Origin: Coriaria nepalensis
Lineage: Eukaryota > Streptophyta > Magnoliopsida > Cucurbitales > Coriariaceae
Direction: 5' to 3'
Length of the DNA stretch: 64,000 nucleotides
Assembly (NCBI GenBank): GCA_027186245.1
Contig: CP114484.1
Location: 3,236,501 to 3,300,500 of the forward strand
This document shows positions 46,140 to 60,199 of this stretch, in pieces (the stretch's first letter is position 1; the number at the start of each line of letters is the position of its first letter). The translations under genes were made by a program, and so were the position numbers. The notes beneath the pieces are model-generated. The model searched no databases and had not been told where the DNA came from. It saw only the letters and a list, made by a program, of their open reading frames with translations.

Positions 46140-47770
46140 ATGCAACTTCCTTAAATATAAAAGGGCAACCACTAAAAATTAAAGAAACCCTAACTTCATG
46201 TGTTGATCATCAATCTTTATCGTTTCATCAGCATCTCGATCATACCATTTTTTAGTTCTACTCTCTATTTTAAAAAATCTCTATAAGGTGACCACATGTA
46301 ATATTATTATTTCCTTTGAACTAGTAATTCAAGAATTTAACGTTTTTCCTAACTTTGATTGGTAAAGAGGTCGGTGTCTTATGGCATCTCAATTCAGTAA
46401 TCCGAATGAACTTTTCTTTCATTGAGTAACAAAGAGGTTGGTCATTTATAATATACCAATGCCTCATAATATTGTTATTTGAGTCTGAACGACAATCAAG
46501 GAATTAACTATTTGGGCTGAGAACGTAAGCTTCTCATCAACCTTTAAGAATTATCTAAAGCATGATTTACTAAACATTTCTAACTTTATATAATTAAAAT
46601 TTATCTTAATCATACCAAAAACATCATGCAACTTAAAACAAACGAAAATCGAGGATGAAAACTAATCCTCAAATTTAAGCACACGAGAAAATTTAACCGA
46701 TATATCACACTGAAAATAATAAATAAAAAAATAATTTCAATTTATTTATATTTATACAAATTCACAATCAGAATTTCACATTTTGGTCTGAGTGCATCTC
46801 AGACCGAAATGTATGATGTCAGTCTAGGAGAAAGAGGGGTGACTAGGAGAGTAGAGAAAAGATAGAATAAATCATAAAAAATATGTTCATTGATAGTGAT
46901 CTATTCTAAGATAGTAAAATTTATACATAAACACCACATGTGGATATGATGGGAGAAAGATTGAGCATTGTCCCTCCTAACTTTTTCTAAAATTTAAATT
47001 ATAACCTCTACATATTAAAATTATGTCTAATTTAATTAATTGGATATTTTTATCCACCCTTAATTTTATATAATATTTTTTATCCACAAAAATATTATAT
47101 TATGCTTATATAGATATTCTACTATATTTATGATATTTGTTTTTCATATATTAAAATAAATCTCATGAATAAATAATAAAATAATAATATTGTATAAGGC
47201 TTGAAAAATAAAATAACATCATAGATTTTTGAATTTACCAATATCATCCTTCATCATTTCAACGAATGCATCACAAACCATGTAATGATAGGCATAAACA
47301 ACCTATATCCAATTCAAAGGATAAATGTACGTTCACAAGCTGTTTTCTCATATCTCTCTCTCAAGCTTAAACAGGAAAAATTTTCTTACCTAGATGCATT
47401 GTCATCCATCTTATCACAATACTTAATATTTTACTGAAAAGATTTTAGAAGTTATTCTTTAATGATTAAAATAGAAAAAGTTACTTAAACAAATCATTTT
47501 GATATATTCCCGAGATGCAAAATAATAATTTTAAATCAAACTTATACCCGGCTACAAACTTATTCAAATAAGAAATGCCATCGAATATAATACTGTATGA
47601 ATATGCCACCACCCTCAACCTAAATCAGATAATGTCCTCAATGTCTCAAAAACTAAAATAAACAAAAGAAAACTATAACTAAATTAAACTAAGTTAAATA
47701 AAATGAACAACAAGAGGAAATAAATAAGGAAAGAAAACGAAAAAATAAAAAAGTATGAAAGGAATGATAA
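46140..47770. other. Intergenic DNA, no gene seen
   Basis: AT-rich; no recognised coding or repeat structure. Confidence 0.35.
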
Positions 47771-47774
47771 AACC

Positions 47775-50240
47775 TTATCCTAGAAATGCATGTTTGAGTC
47801 CTTTAGGAAGCAAAGCTATATTGACATTTTGAGTCTCCATACTGGATGGCTTTAGATTCTTTCTCTCGACTGGTAACTCCTCAAAGTAAGGTTGCCACTT
47901 TTTTTCCTTTATCCAATAACTCATCAGAAATAGTAAAAACTTTAACAATGTTATCAGAATAAAGCAAATTTTCAAAATTAGAATCACGAATGAGATATTC
48001 TAAAGAAACAAATTTATCTCTTCAACTCATTCCTCCGGTATGAGAGTATCTATCATATATGTATGATAACATTCATATTCTTTTTGCGGCTGTTTTCCTA
48101 CATAAAAAATATTCACCTCCAGAGTTATATTCCCAAATAGTATTAGAAATAGTAAGAAAATAGCTACCGTGAAATCTTAAAATCTTTATCAACCACATAT
48201 TATATATAAAACCAAAAAATCAATAGGGTAATTTGAATAAAAATATTTTCTATTATTCCCCTTGGTTTTTTGATTGAACGATCAACCAATTATAAAACCA
48301 CATATGTTGGTTTAATTTCTCCAAGCCTTAATCACAAGTAATTCGAATAAGGTATAAGATTAACACTTACTCCTATGTCTGTTAAAGCTTGACGAACTTT
48401 GTGTGTCCTAATATTACGTCTTATAGTAGCACACTCTGAATCTTTATATTTTGGCAGTATGTTTTTCTCGATCACTACACTCACTTGTTCCATCAAGAAT
48501 GTAGTCTCTTAACATGGCGCTTTCTCTTCATCGTGCATAAATTCTTGATGATTTTAGCATAAGTTGGTGCACGTTGAATCACATATAACAAAGGAAGGTT
48601 AATTTCTACTCGTTTTAAATATTCTAACATATCACCTTGCTTTTCCATATTTTCCCCCTTAGGAAGAACAGCTTGTGAAAAATGCACTGAAATCTTATAT
48701 TGTTGTTCACCTTCTTCTTTAGAAGTATTTTCCTTACCACTCGGTAGAATCGATTCTTCCAAAATCTTACCACTTCGAATAGGAATGGTATTGATCTCTT
48801 TGATATTTTGTATACTAGAAGTATATACTTCTCTTGCCATTTGTTGCCCCGTTGAGTTAGATTGTGGCTGCAATGGAAATTTTTCCCGTTCCTGCACAAT
48901 TGGAGAAGTACTTAATTTGGTAATATGACTTTTAATTTCTTTTGTTTTCATACACTAATTGTGAGAGCATAGTCTCAATTTTTTTATTAGTAGTATTGTG
49001 TGCCCTCATAAATGCTTGTAATGTATTCTTTAAGAAGTTTCTAATTTATAGTGTATTATATTGAGGAACATGATAAGATCTAGGTGGTTGCGCCTCGGGC
49101 TTCCAAGAATTTTTGGACTGAGCAAGTTGGTTGGAATATGATTTCTAACTAAAATTAGATGTTTTTTCCAACCAAGATTATAACTTTTAGAATATGGATA
49201 GTAGAGTTTTCTAAACATTCCTAATGCATTACATTGCTCCTCATATGCCCCTCGCATCTCACTCAAAGTAGGACATTCTTGAGGTGAGTGATAAACCTCT
49301 TCACACAATAAACAAGTATCATGTGATTCAAATCGAGATACTTCTTGGGTGCCTTTAGTATCCTTGGTTTTTAAAGCCTCTAATTCTTTTGCTAAGATTT
49401 CTACCTAGGATTTAAGGTTATCTTATTCCTTCAAATGATAAAATATGGTCATACTATTTGTGCTATTAATAGCACTTGACCCAATCTATGTATGTGCCTT
49501 TTCGGCTAAGTCCTTTAGATATTCCATAACTTTTTACAAATCTTTTTGGAAGGACTCTCCATTACATATCATCTCAATAAATTATCGCTTTATAATTGTG
49601 ATCTCATATAAAAATAACTCACCAAGTGCCAATTTTCGTACCCATGGTGAAGGCATAAATTTAATGATTCTTTGAATTTCTCCCAAACTTGGTAAAATAT
49701 TTCACTATCCTTCTAAGAAAATATCAAAATTTATCTTTTCAATCCATTAGTCTTATGATGTGGCAAGTATTTATTGAAAAATGCTTATATCATCTCTCCC
49801 CCAGTTACCAATAGATCTAGACCTTAAAGAGTATAACTAACTTTTTACTTTATATATTAAAGGGAATGGAAAAAGCTTCAACCGAATAGAATCTACAACT
49901 TTAGGTCGGTTAAAAAAGTAGCTAGTACTTCTTCTAATTCCCTAATATGCATGTAGGGATTTTCACTCTCGAAACCATGAAATGTAGGTAATAACTGGAT
50001 CATTCTCGATTTAAAATCTTGATGTGGTGTATTTGCGAGAAATATAATACATGATGATATGGCCGTACAAGTAGGATGTAAGTAAGACCTCAAGGATTTT
50101 ATAACATTCTCCTCTATAGCTTCCTCTAGATCCATGCTGCTAGAACCTATAAATGATTCGTACAATAAGAAGGTAGTCAATGATTCAAAAGAAAAATTAG
50201 AAGGAGGTGATTTAGGTCTCTTTGTAAATCTTCCCACTTT
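47775..50240 (-). mobile_element. Ty3/gypsy retrotransposon gag-protease remnant
   Basis: On the minus strand, from 50240 down: a gag segment with IKSLRSYLHPT and MIQLLPTFHGFESENPYMHI (about 50080-49930), a zinc-knuckle-like CEEVYHSPQECP followed by YEEQCNALGMF (49310-49200), an IPIRSGKILEE segment and YLKRVEINLPLL...APTYAKIIKNLC (48790-48530), the protease region with LTDIGVSVNLIPYS (about 48390-48345, D-x-G motif kept), and LPKGLKHAFLG at 47780 (the segment just before RT). The RT, RNase H and integrase are absent. Stops and frameshifts show it is dead. Confidence 0.8.
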
Positions 50241-50303
50241 ATCTCTAAATCTTTCTATATATCTAGATATTCAATATAAATTTAGTTGAGTGTACGAGTC
50301 ATG

Positions 50304-52083
50304 TGTTAGGCATGGTGCCCTGAAAGCCTTTGATGAATATTATTTTAATGAAATTAAAAAAAATGACATTTTTCTATATAATTGTTATGTATTATTATCG
50401 AATAATATATATACATATCAGAAAATTTCAAATTTATTTATGTGACTATAATCTTGTATTGGTACGAGAGGATTAAGATTATAGATAATAAATTAAATTA
50501 TTAGCAACATATTAAAATATGGAATTTTTAATTAATGATTGCTAGCACGGTCTACTAGCATGATGAATGCAAGTGATCTAGATCCGGATCATTGATGTAT
50601 ATATACATCTTAGTGGAAGTACTTTATACAATTGTATTATATAAGACATGACCCAATATGAATTAATTCTTTATTAAAATATCGTTTGCCATAAAAAATT
50701 AAATTTATATCAATAGATGATCACATGCAAATCAATATGAATCATGAGTAGTCATTAACTCCTGTTTATATCAACTAAATCTTTTGATTCACTCGTCACT
50801 GTTTGTTTTAAAATAGACTAAAGATTTTTGTTTTGGAGATTCATTAGGATAAGTGGCCGGGAACATGATTGTATATTGGTTCCCTTAAGAGTTAATTCTA
50901 GAATTTAATGGTTTTGAGCTCAAATTTATAATCAAGTTATAAATTGATCGTTCACTAGTGAATTAATGATACTTAAGGATAAAAAGATAATCAAAGGGGT
51001 AAAATGGTAATTTTGGCCATCTCTAATTATGAATCAATTTTTTTAAAGGATTGAATGCATCTAATGATAATATCAATGGACTGCTAGAGATGGCTCAGTA
51101 AATATGTTCTATAATTGTAAGAATGCAATCCCATATTTTTAGAGAAATAATATTGAGATTAATAAATTAAATTTATTAGATTAAAGAGTTTGATTAATAA
51201 TCTAATTTATAGGAGCTTGAAATTATAGGTCTATGGTCTTCAGGTCACCTCTATAAAATATTGTATAGGGTAAAAATGACAAATGTTGAAAAATGACTTA
51301 TTTGCAAGAAAATAGTTTTCTGGAGCAAATTTGTAATTATGAGATAATTAATGTTAATAAATTAATTAAAGAAATAATTAATTAAAAGATGTAATTTAAT
51401 ATTAAGATTAGGTAAATAAAATTTAGATTTGTTTGAGAAACTAATTTAAACTTTAAATAATATATGTATTTGATTTAAAATAGATGAGATTCTATTTTAA
51501 TAAGATTTGAATAAATTTGACTAAATCAAATATATTATCAAAATGATGATATGATTTAAAATAAATATGATTTTATTTTAGATTAGATTTAAAAATATTT
51601 GATCATATCAAATATATCATTAAATAGATGATATGATTTAAAATAGATAAAACTCTATTTTAAATTAGATTTGAAAAGATTTAACCATATCAAAAATATC
51701 ATCTGATTATCATCTTATCATGATTTAATTATCAATTCAATTAATTTAAAGTTTAAATTAATTAAAATATGTAATGAAGTCCTATAAATATATCTCATTC
51801 TAATTATTTAGTAGAGGTTCTTTTCTGAGAGAAAAAAAAAAAGAGAACCTAGTCATCTCTACGTGTCCACACGTCCTATTATGTTGATGATCGAACTGGA
51901 AGATTGTGGTATGAGTCTCAACGATCGATTCGCATAAGGCTAAGGTATGACATATTCGTATGGATACAAGATTAATTTATATACATATAAAGGATCACTA
52001 AAAAGTTTTTTAGAAAATTTTTGTTATACACTGGTACCAATTCAATCGCTTCCACTGCGAGATTTCGAACCACATTTTCAACA
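50304..52083 (+). mobile_element. Solo LTR with perfect target-site duplication
   Basis: A 1,780-bp segment begins TGTTAGGCATGGTGCCCTGA and ends CCACATTTTCAACA, giving TG...CA ends. The five bases before it (50299-50303) and after it (52084-52088) are both TCATG. A TATA box (CCTATAAATATAT at 51781-51792) lies about 290 bases before the 3' end, as in an LTR promoter facing right. No internal region or partner LTR adjoins, so this is what remains after LTR-LTR recombination. A truncated relative is at 37690-38560. Confidence 0.85.
51783..51792 (+). promoter_or_regulatory. LTR TATA box
   Basis: TATAAATATA inside the solo LTR; conserved in the truncated copy at about 38246. Confidence 0.55.
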
Positions 52084-52838
52084 TCATGTAGTTTGATCAC
52101 GGTTGAAAAATTCTTCATTCAATTACATTTGGAAAACTCTAGGGGGTCGTTTGGTTGTTTAGAAATGGTGGGATTAATAGGTTGGAATGAGTGTGAATGA
52201 GAATGTCAAGTAATGAGTTGGAATGATTATATTCTTATTCCATCATTTGGTTGTGTCTGAGAATGAGAAGTTCCATTTTTATTGATTCCGATGTTTGGTA
52301 GGAAAACTAATTTTCAGAAAGGAATTTTTTTTACAGTGATATCTCTAATATATTATCAACCTGACGATTATATCCCTAATAAAAAAGGAAATTCCAATTT
52401 TCATTTTGCACCCAACCACGATCAAATTGTAGTCTTTCTCTTCTTCTCCTTCTCCTTCGTATACTTGTTATCCGCTATGTAACCGAATCAGTTTTTCACC
52501 AATTTGATCGAAAATCTTACCTTCATATTTAATGAAAACTTGATATTGTAACAACTAAAAAGTATAATTTTATTTTAATATAATAATTAAAACAACTTTC
52601 AAATATATTATAAATTCATAATCCATCAAGGCATCAACTCAATATCATCCAAATGGAATATCCAACAGTACAAGTTACACAACAACAGTACAAGTCTACA
52701 CTTTCTAAATTCTAATTTCCAACAATACAACGTTTTGAATCGAATAACACAACATTTACATTTCCATGAGTATCCTCATGGTCATGGATTAAGTGTGACG
52801 GCGATTCCGGTGGATGGAATTTGGTTGGAAAATCCTTT

Positions 52839-53187
52839 ATTGTATTAAAAAAATAATATCAATATCAACATTCAATCGTAAAAGTAATCAATATCAATAT
52901 TAGATGTTAATTTACTCTACATGTCGAAGGCCCCTTTGACTCGTAGAGTATCATAACTTCTAGTTACTCTATGAGTGGATGGAGCTTTCGACCCGTAGAG
53001 TATCATAAGTTCTAGTGTACTCTGCGGGTCGAAAAGGTCTTCGACTTATAAAATATCATAACTACTAGTTTACTCTATGAGTTGATGAGGCATTCGCCCT
53101 TAGAGTAAACTAGCATATGATATTGATATTGATTACTTTTATGATTGAATGTTGATATTGATATATTTTTGAATATCTTGATACAAT
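52839..53187. mobile_element. Foldback/MITE-like element with three internal tandem hairpins
   Basis: Terminal inverted repeats of about 100 bases: ATTGTATTAAAA...ATATCAATATCAACATTCAATC, then GTAAAAGTAATCAATATCAA at 52839-52905, mirrored at 53105-53187 (GATATTGATTACTTTTATGA, TTGAATGTTGATATTGATAT, ending ATACAAT). Inside, 52930-53100 holds three successive hairpin units of about 56 bp, each built as (G)ACYCGTAGAGTATCATAAsTTCTAGT followed by TACTCTRYGRGT. The middle one (TCGACCCGTAGAGTA / TACTCTGCGGGTCGA) pairs with one mismatch. No coding capacity. No clear target duplication. Confidence 0.75.
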
Positions 53188-53189
53188 AG

Positions 53190-54530
53190 TTAAAAAGAAG
53201 AAAGTCAAAATCAACACATGGACGACAAATCATCATTTTGAATAGAGGAAACTATAGAAAGAGTCATGATAACTTGATATCAGCAACTGAAATTTGCAAT
53301 ATTTACAAAGCATCCAAAAAAAAGTTTGAAAACCTATTAAGTCCAAGTACCAAAAAAAAAAAGTAATGGATATTAAAAACTAATCTTACTGCCAATATTA
53401 AAAAATATTCTTGACGATAAAAAGCTATCCATAACTAGTTACAGATGATTTCCTCTTGACATCTCCTTCACAAACTCAAACTAAACATTGTCTTCCTTGA
53501 ATTACTTGTAGACGTCCATCAACCCATCATCTGTAGTTAAGAGATAAACCATCTTCATAGCTTCATTGCTTCCTTGAATCAAAGTCTTCATATGCTTCCT
53601 ACTACCAAAAAAATCTAAGGAATATTTAATATCCCTAGATCTCCTTTTGCTCTTGATATTTATCAATCTTGTACATATTTCTTAGAAACACATCTTAAAT
53701 TATAAGTAAAAAAATCATACAACCGTAAATAGAAGATGTGATAGGTACATTCAGTTCTCTTTTCTTTTGAGTTCTTAGGCGAGCTATGAAAAATATTGTG
53801 AAACATGATATTTTTAGTTGGTATACCAAAAATATAAACTCAATGCAATTAAAAAAAATACTAAAAATTTGCAACAATCACAATTTCAACTAACTTTTAT
53901 CGATTTTATTTACCACTTATAATGATATTTTTCAGCTAATCCTAATCACAATTTTATCTAACCCTAATTGAGCATATCTAACATTACAAATCCTGGAAGG
54001 ATATATTGTAGATCTAAGAGAAGAAGAATACATTCTAGATCAGAGCTAGCAAACTAGAGTGATATCGAAAAAGAATGAATAGTATTTGATCTAGTGGAGA
54101 GAAGCCAACCTCCAAGATATGAAGAAAAGAAATCGATTGAAGAAGCACTTGATGTGAACATAAGAGGAAAAAGGAAGTTGAAAAAAAAAAGAAGGAAAAA
54201 GAAAAGAAAATGACAAAAAATGTCTTTGCTCGGGATACAACGGAGGAACCTCATTTAAAAAATTTTGTTTTCCGTATTTTTAGTAAAGAAAAGATAAGAT
54301 AACTTTTAATCAAATTTTATTTATTCTCATCTTTTAATCACTATTTCCTAATCAATTATTATTATTCCATATTTTCAATATTTTAAAAAACAAAATTAAT
54401 TTTTTAAATTAAATAATAATAAATCAAATAATAAAAATAAAATAAAATCGATTAACCTTCCTTTTTATATAAATACATTCTTAGTAACAAAATGATCCCT
54501 TCATTTTTATCAAATCCAATCTTGTTCGAT
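53190..54530. other. Intergenic DNA, no gene seen
   Basis: AT-rich, no recognised structure. Confidence 0.35.
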
Positions 54531-54611
54531 GAGTACACAACCCCTATACGATCTTTTAGATTTACAATGTTGCCACTTGAAATTATAAGTGGGCCTGTTT
54601 AATATTTATTC

Positions 54612-54845
54612 TATGATTCTATTTATCTCACGTGCCTCATTGAGCTAGCCTAGATATTTCTGAGCCGTACTCGAAAGGATTTTTTATATTCAACGGTGCT
54701 AATTGTTCGTGGGTACTTTTGTCGTTTTATAGCCATTTTCTACATGTTATAATTACAATAATTATGTTTTGTTATTTTTTTAACAAAGAAAGATAGATGC
54801 AAGGGATGAACGAACAACTATTACCTAGTCATTTTTCTCTTCTTT
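54612..54845 (+). repeat. Second copy of the segment at 42205-42418
   Basis: Same order of phrases and same orientation as the copy 12.4 kb to the left; small indels (for example CCATAAG missing after TTGTTCG). Confidence 0.75.
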
Positions 54846-55654
54846 TCATTTTCTGTTCTTGTTTTTTGATTGGCCAGGTTAGACTTTTGTCTAGAGTCTG
54901 ATGACAAAGAGGAGTCGGTCCTTATTCCTACCCGGTCCAATCATCCAATTAAAAAGAAAAAAAAAGAAAAAAAAGAAGAAGAACTCTGGCACTCTAAATA
55001 AAAAGGCAATGTAGTTCACTCCATCACAATATATGCACTACATCATTTATATATGTAAATTATTATAATTCAAAGTTAATATGGTTGTAAATCTGGTTTA
55101 AAAAATTACGGTAGAAATAATTGTTGATTTTTGTATGTAATAAATTTTTTTTAAAAATTGTTAGTGATATTTTATATATATATAAATTAATTTTAAATAT
55201 TAGATTGATGAATCATATTTTAATCTATATAAATCGACTGTTAAGATTTATACCACAATTTTTTAAATCGATTCTCAATATACTAAGATGTATGTGAGCA
55301 CGAAAAGATGACAAAATTTTCTTTTAGGTAAACTCTTCTTTTTTTCATTCCCCTCCCTCTTTTTTTTTTCTTTTAAAATAATTAAAATAGTATATATTTA
55401 TAGAATTCTATTAGAATTTCTATTTTAATATTATTTTTAATTTAAAATATTTTAAAATTAATTTAAATTAATAATTCAAATATAATATTAAATAATAATA
55501 AAACATCTCACCCTCTTAACAAATCTATTAGGATAACTAGATGAGTTGCTTACCCTTAGTACCTATAATATAAAATATAAGATATGAATTTTCACCCAAT
55601 AAACATATACATTGCACACAAAATAGTTATAGACATGGATGTATATGACGTATG

Positions 55655-57659
55655 TGTTAGAAAACATAGGCATACAAATAAAAGATAAACGCAATAAAAG
55701 TAATATTTGAAATTTATTTAAATCATATGCTAGCATGTATATTTTATAGCAATATCGATCATACAATAATTATAGTGCATATAATCTTTTTACAGAAAGT
55801 ACAATAAATCCCATCAAATTAAATCAAGATTTATAGAAAATGAATATCTTTCTTCTTAATTATAAAATTTTTCTTATTAAGATGGGGAGACGCTCACATA
55901 TTCACCCTCTAACTTACCACACGATTCGTTTCATATGGTTAAGTTTCGAGGAAAGGGAAAAGAGAAAGACTTTTTTTCTCCTATGTAATTTTCGGCTAAG
56001 GAGGCTTAAAAAACTTGATGTATTCAGCCAAGGCCTTAGGGTGTATTTATAAGCACAACTAGGTTATTTTTCCCTAATCACATTAGGTTTCCTAGTTTCC
56101 TTAAAACTCTTATAACTTTAAGTTACTTTTTATTTTAAAACTCTTAAAAGATAAAATTGGGTCAAACCCATATTATGGTCGGCCACCCTAATAGATATAA
56201 CCCACATATATTTAATCAACTATTTGATTAATATAGTCCATAAAAATCTAATTAATAATCTAGCTCATTAACCATTTAATATCTCATTATTAATATGAAA
56301 CTTTATGACACTTTTATAATTAAATAAAATTTCATATGTAACTTATTAATTTTTAATTAATTCAACATCTCACTTAGTTGTACTGCCAAAACTGCATGAC
56401 AATAAATTAATAATGATCATTTTATTCTTATAGTTAAACTATAAGTCAAATTACCATTTTATTCTTAAAATGATTTTGGTCCATTTTTTCCTTTTCTCTA
56501 ATGAAACTTTACCTGAGTTACTATCAACCTTATGTGTGTGACCGATTAGGTTCTAAATCACACCGGTAGGAAGATTTCATAAACACCTTTATGATTATAT
56601 TTAATTCTAAATTGAATTCATTTAGTTTAAAATAATATTTTAAATTAAACAATTAACCTAATTATCTCATAACTAAATAACTTTAAACTCTCAAGTCAAA
56701 ATTGACTTTTAGAAAAGTGTCAAGACTATATGAGAGATGAAAAATACTATTTTCCAAAAGAATCTGTTGTGATTATAGCATACTTATAATAACAATTCTT
56801 ACATATTGCCAATATATCGATTTGTTCTAGAGCATGGTTTAACTATTAAACCCTAATAGAAAAATCATATTGACCATTATATGTTTATTCAATATTGATA
56901 ATAGATTTACAAAAACTTATTTCATACCATACTACTCTATATAGATTTCTTATTTAATAAAGTATATAATCTATAAGACTTTTTTCAAACACGGAAGCGA
57001 AAGATTTTCTCTTGACCACTCACAACCTTCTCGCTCAATACTTAATGCCCAACGGGGTTCACACATGGCTAGGGTTGATTGGAATTATGTCAAAGCATGA
57101 AGTCTTATACTTACGAAACCATGAGGTCTCAAGTCTGAGGATCACATACAAAATAATTATTAGATAATTCTTATTAACAATCAGTATTAATTACCATTAA
57201 GAATTATCTAAGAGTTATATTCAACACCCTTAATTTCTATTAAGCGCCCATACAATCATCATGATGTCTTACTAACATCATTGATTATGAGATCGGTTAC
57301 CCTAACAATTAAGTAATGAACTATATGATCTTTTATCCGGATCAATCTATGTCTATTCTCGAGATCTTATGAAATGAACCATTTGTATCTTTAGAATTTT
57401 TAGCTACTTAAGTCTCGACTAACATGATCTCTATCATGGTCTTGAGAGTGCATAACTCACGATACTAGATTTTATCATGATATGCATTTATAAAATATAA
57501 TATTAATGTCAACAAAATTAATATATATGATAAATAATAATTGACTTTTATTAATGATAATAAATAATATCTTAATTATATATGCATAAAAATAGTATCA
57601 CAAAAAGTATTTACCCCATTAGGTCAAAATCTAATTGACTTGATGAACATACACCTTTA
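55655..57659 (-). mobile_element. Putative LTR in minus orientation
   Basis: The minus strand has an LTR-like layout: TTTTGACCTAATGGGGTAAA near its beginning (57630-57610), long AT-rich U3, TATAAATACACCCTAAGGCC at about 56050-56030 as a promoter, and a pyrimidine-poor end GTTTTCTAACA at 55655. GTATG occurs just outside both proposed ends (55650-55654 and 57660-57664) and may be the target duplication, but the start on the minus strand is TAAAGG rather than TG. No coding domain found. Boundaries are tentative. Confidence 0.4.
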
Positions 57660-57669
57660 GTATGAAATA

Positions 57670-60180
57670 TGTATCATTTAACAATCTTAAACTTATTTAA
57701 CATACAAACCTCGTTACATGTTTCGATCTTAATCTTCCTTATACTTTCTTACCTTTTCTTTCTTTGGCCCTTGTGTACATACCAGATATGCGCTCGACCA
57801 ATGAAAAGATAGAGGAGTAACCCTGTCTGAACTTATTCATGATCCTTGCATGCCTTGGCATGTGTTAGTATAACTTAAAATAATTTTCTCATCATTGGGC
57901 CTAAGCCATTTCTTAGAAAAGTTGATATGACACTTAACTATTATTTATTAATTCTTTTTATATTCTTATATCTCTTGATTTCTTAAAATGAAATATGAGG
58001 TAAAACCTACATGATTTCCATAAGTATATATGTTGTTCAAGAATTTATGAAGTAGCAACTATAATAAATTTAACACTCATAACAGTAAATCAATTCATGA
58101 CGGCTAAATCAATTAAGCAACATGAACAATTTTGCAATCATCAGCAACAACTCATTAAGTTTCGAAAACAAGTTCCACGTTATATGTGAGGTTTGTACTT
58201 ACATGATGTCCAAGCTTTTCTGTGTGGGTTATTTAGTTGGGGATTCTTTAGACATAATGTTAGCCATTATCATATCCAAATATGAATTTATCTTAATAAA
58301 AACTTACTTCTATAGTATTGCTCGTAACATAAATTTTAGTAAATAATATTGAATAAATTTAAAAATTTTGAATCGATGACCATATATATACTACATTTAT
58401 GTTTTAACTTACTTAATGATCTTGACTTATAGTAAGTAAGAAGTGTTTAGTATTTTATGTTATTCAATAATCTTTAACTCATTCAAATCTTAATTAACTG
58501 TTCAAAATTTAGGAAATCTTGGCAACTACTTGACATAACCTCACTTCACTAAGTTTCCTATGTATATCCCTAACACCTTCATACATTAGTCATTTATTTG
58601 TTACCACCGAGTTAACATAGTTTGATAGTTAAACAGAATAGACCAATACGTTAGCAGGGTTATCATTACAAATAAAATAACTAACTTATATGTCCCATAT
58701 ATATATATAGTAAACTTATATTACCTCATATATACACATATATATTTATATACAAAGATATGCCCATATATCTATATTTATTCTTTTTTTTGGTTAAGTC
58801 ATTAAGGGTGGTACTTGTAGACCATTGGTGTTGGGTTTGTTCTATAATTTAGTTTAGAAGATTAACCTATTTCATTTTGCTTATGAAAGACCTTTGTTGA
58901 TCTTTCTATTAACCTATTTCATTTTGCTTATGAAAGACCTTTGTTGATCTTTCTATTAGCCACCAATCTCTATTATCCCACAAGCACATGCTTGAAATCT
59001 AATGTTTTATAACTTATCTCTATTATTGATTATGGATTTTACCATTTTAGCATAAATTAATTATATTGAGAGTTTTACATTGGTAAAGCCCACTAGAATG
59101 AAAGATCGAAAATACTAACTCATCATTTCAGTTAACTTGATCCCAAAATCATAGATCCAATTCAACAGAGGTCATGAGAATCTAAAATTAGAATTTACAT
59201 AATTAAGAGACAAGAAGTAAAATAACCAAATCAAGATCTAACCAAGAAAGAATCTTACTCAACTCTTGCTACGGATTAAAGGAACAACCTTGAAATAATT
59301 CTTAAGAGAATTTTACTCCTTTTTATTGTAGTAGAGAAATGAAAGGATTGCCATCAGAATGAAGCGAACAAGGAGAACTTTACAGATGGAGTGCGATAAA
59401 TATAAGCAAATTAGAAAGAAGAACTAAATGGAGAGCTTTTGTGGTAGTAGAAGTAAGTAGATGATCAAGTTAGAAGTGAAATGAATGAGTAGAGGATCAG
59501 GTCGTCTTGCATGAAACAATTAAGGGTTCTTAACATGATGGTAGTAATGACACGTTAATAAATAAAGGGATAGGTGGTTGCCTGTTTAATTTGCCATAAT
59601 GATTAAACTCTATACATGTAAATTTGATGACACATATATGATGAGCTTTCCTCTTCTTTTATTTTATATCTATGAATGTGCATCTTTTCTTGCATAAATG
59701 TCCCTTTAATTAGTGTTCGTTGTTGTTATTCCTATTATTATTTTGCTTGTAATTAATAACTTTTAAGTTTATATTAAATTTATACTTCAATCATTTCGCA
59801 ATAGTAAACATATTCCAAAACTAGTGCTCGCTTAGTAAGATCTTAATATGGTACGCTCAAGACTTCTATTTTTAGTGTACATGATGTAATCAGATATATT
59901 ATTATATCAGAAAATATAGATTAGTTTATCATAGATATTTACCTTTTTATGTTTTACTTTTCTTATAGATTTACTACCTGTTTAGCTACAAGGTGAGATC
60001 GATATCTTATTAAATTTTACAGACAAAATTGTTAATTACATAAGTTGGATTTGTGGTCGTGGAGTCAACGTGGAACTTCATTTATTTAAATAATTAAATT
60101 AGTTATCCGTAAATCTCGTATTCTTAGATCCGATATTATTATTGTTGTTATTTATTTATTTTTTTAAGTAATAAATCAAT
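57670..60180. other. Intergenic DNA, no gene seen
   Basis: AT-rich; contains the 47-bp tandem duplication at 58861-58954 and TATATA runs around 58700-58770. Confidence 0.4.
58861..58954. repeat. Perfect 47-bp tandem duplication
   Basis: 58861-58907 (ATTAACCTATTTCATTTTGC and on) is repeated without change at 58908-58954. Confidence 0.95.
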
Positions 60181-60199
60181 TAGCTATCTAAATATTAGC

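Noticed and set aside
52145..52215. hAT-type MITE end (GGGGGTCGTTTGGTTG)
   Set aside because: The terminal motif is suggestive, but no mirrored right end was found in the following sequence.
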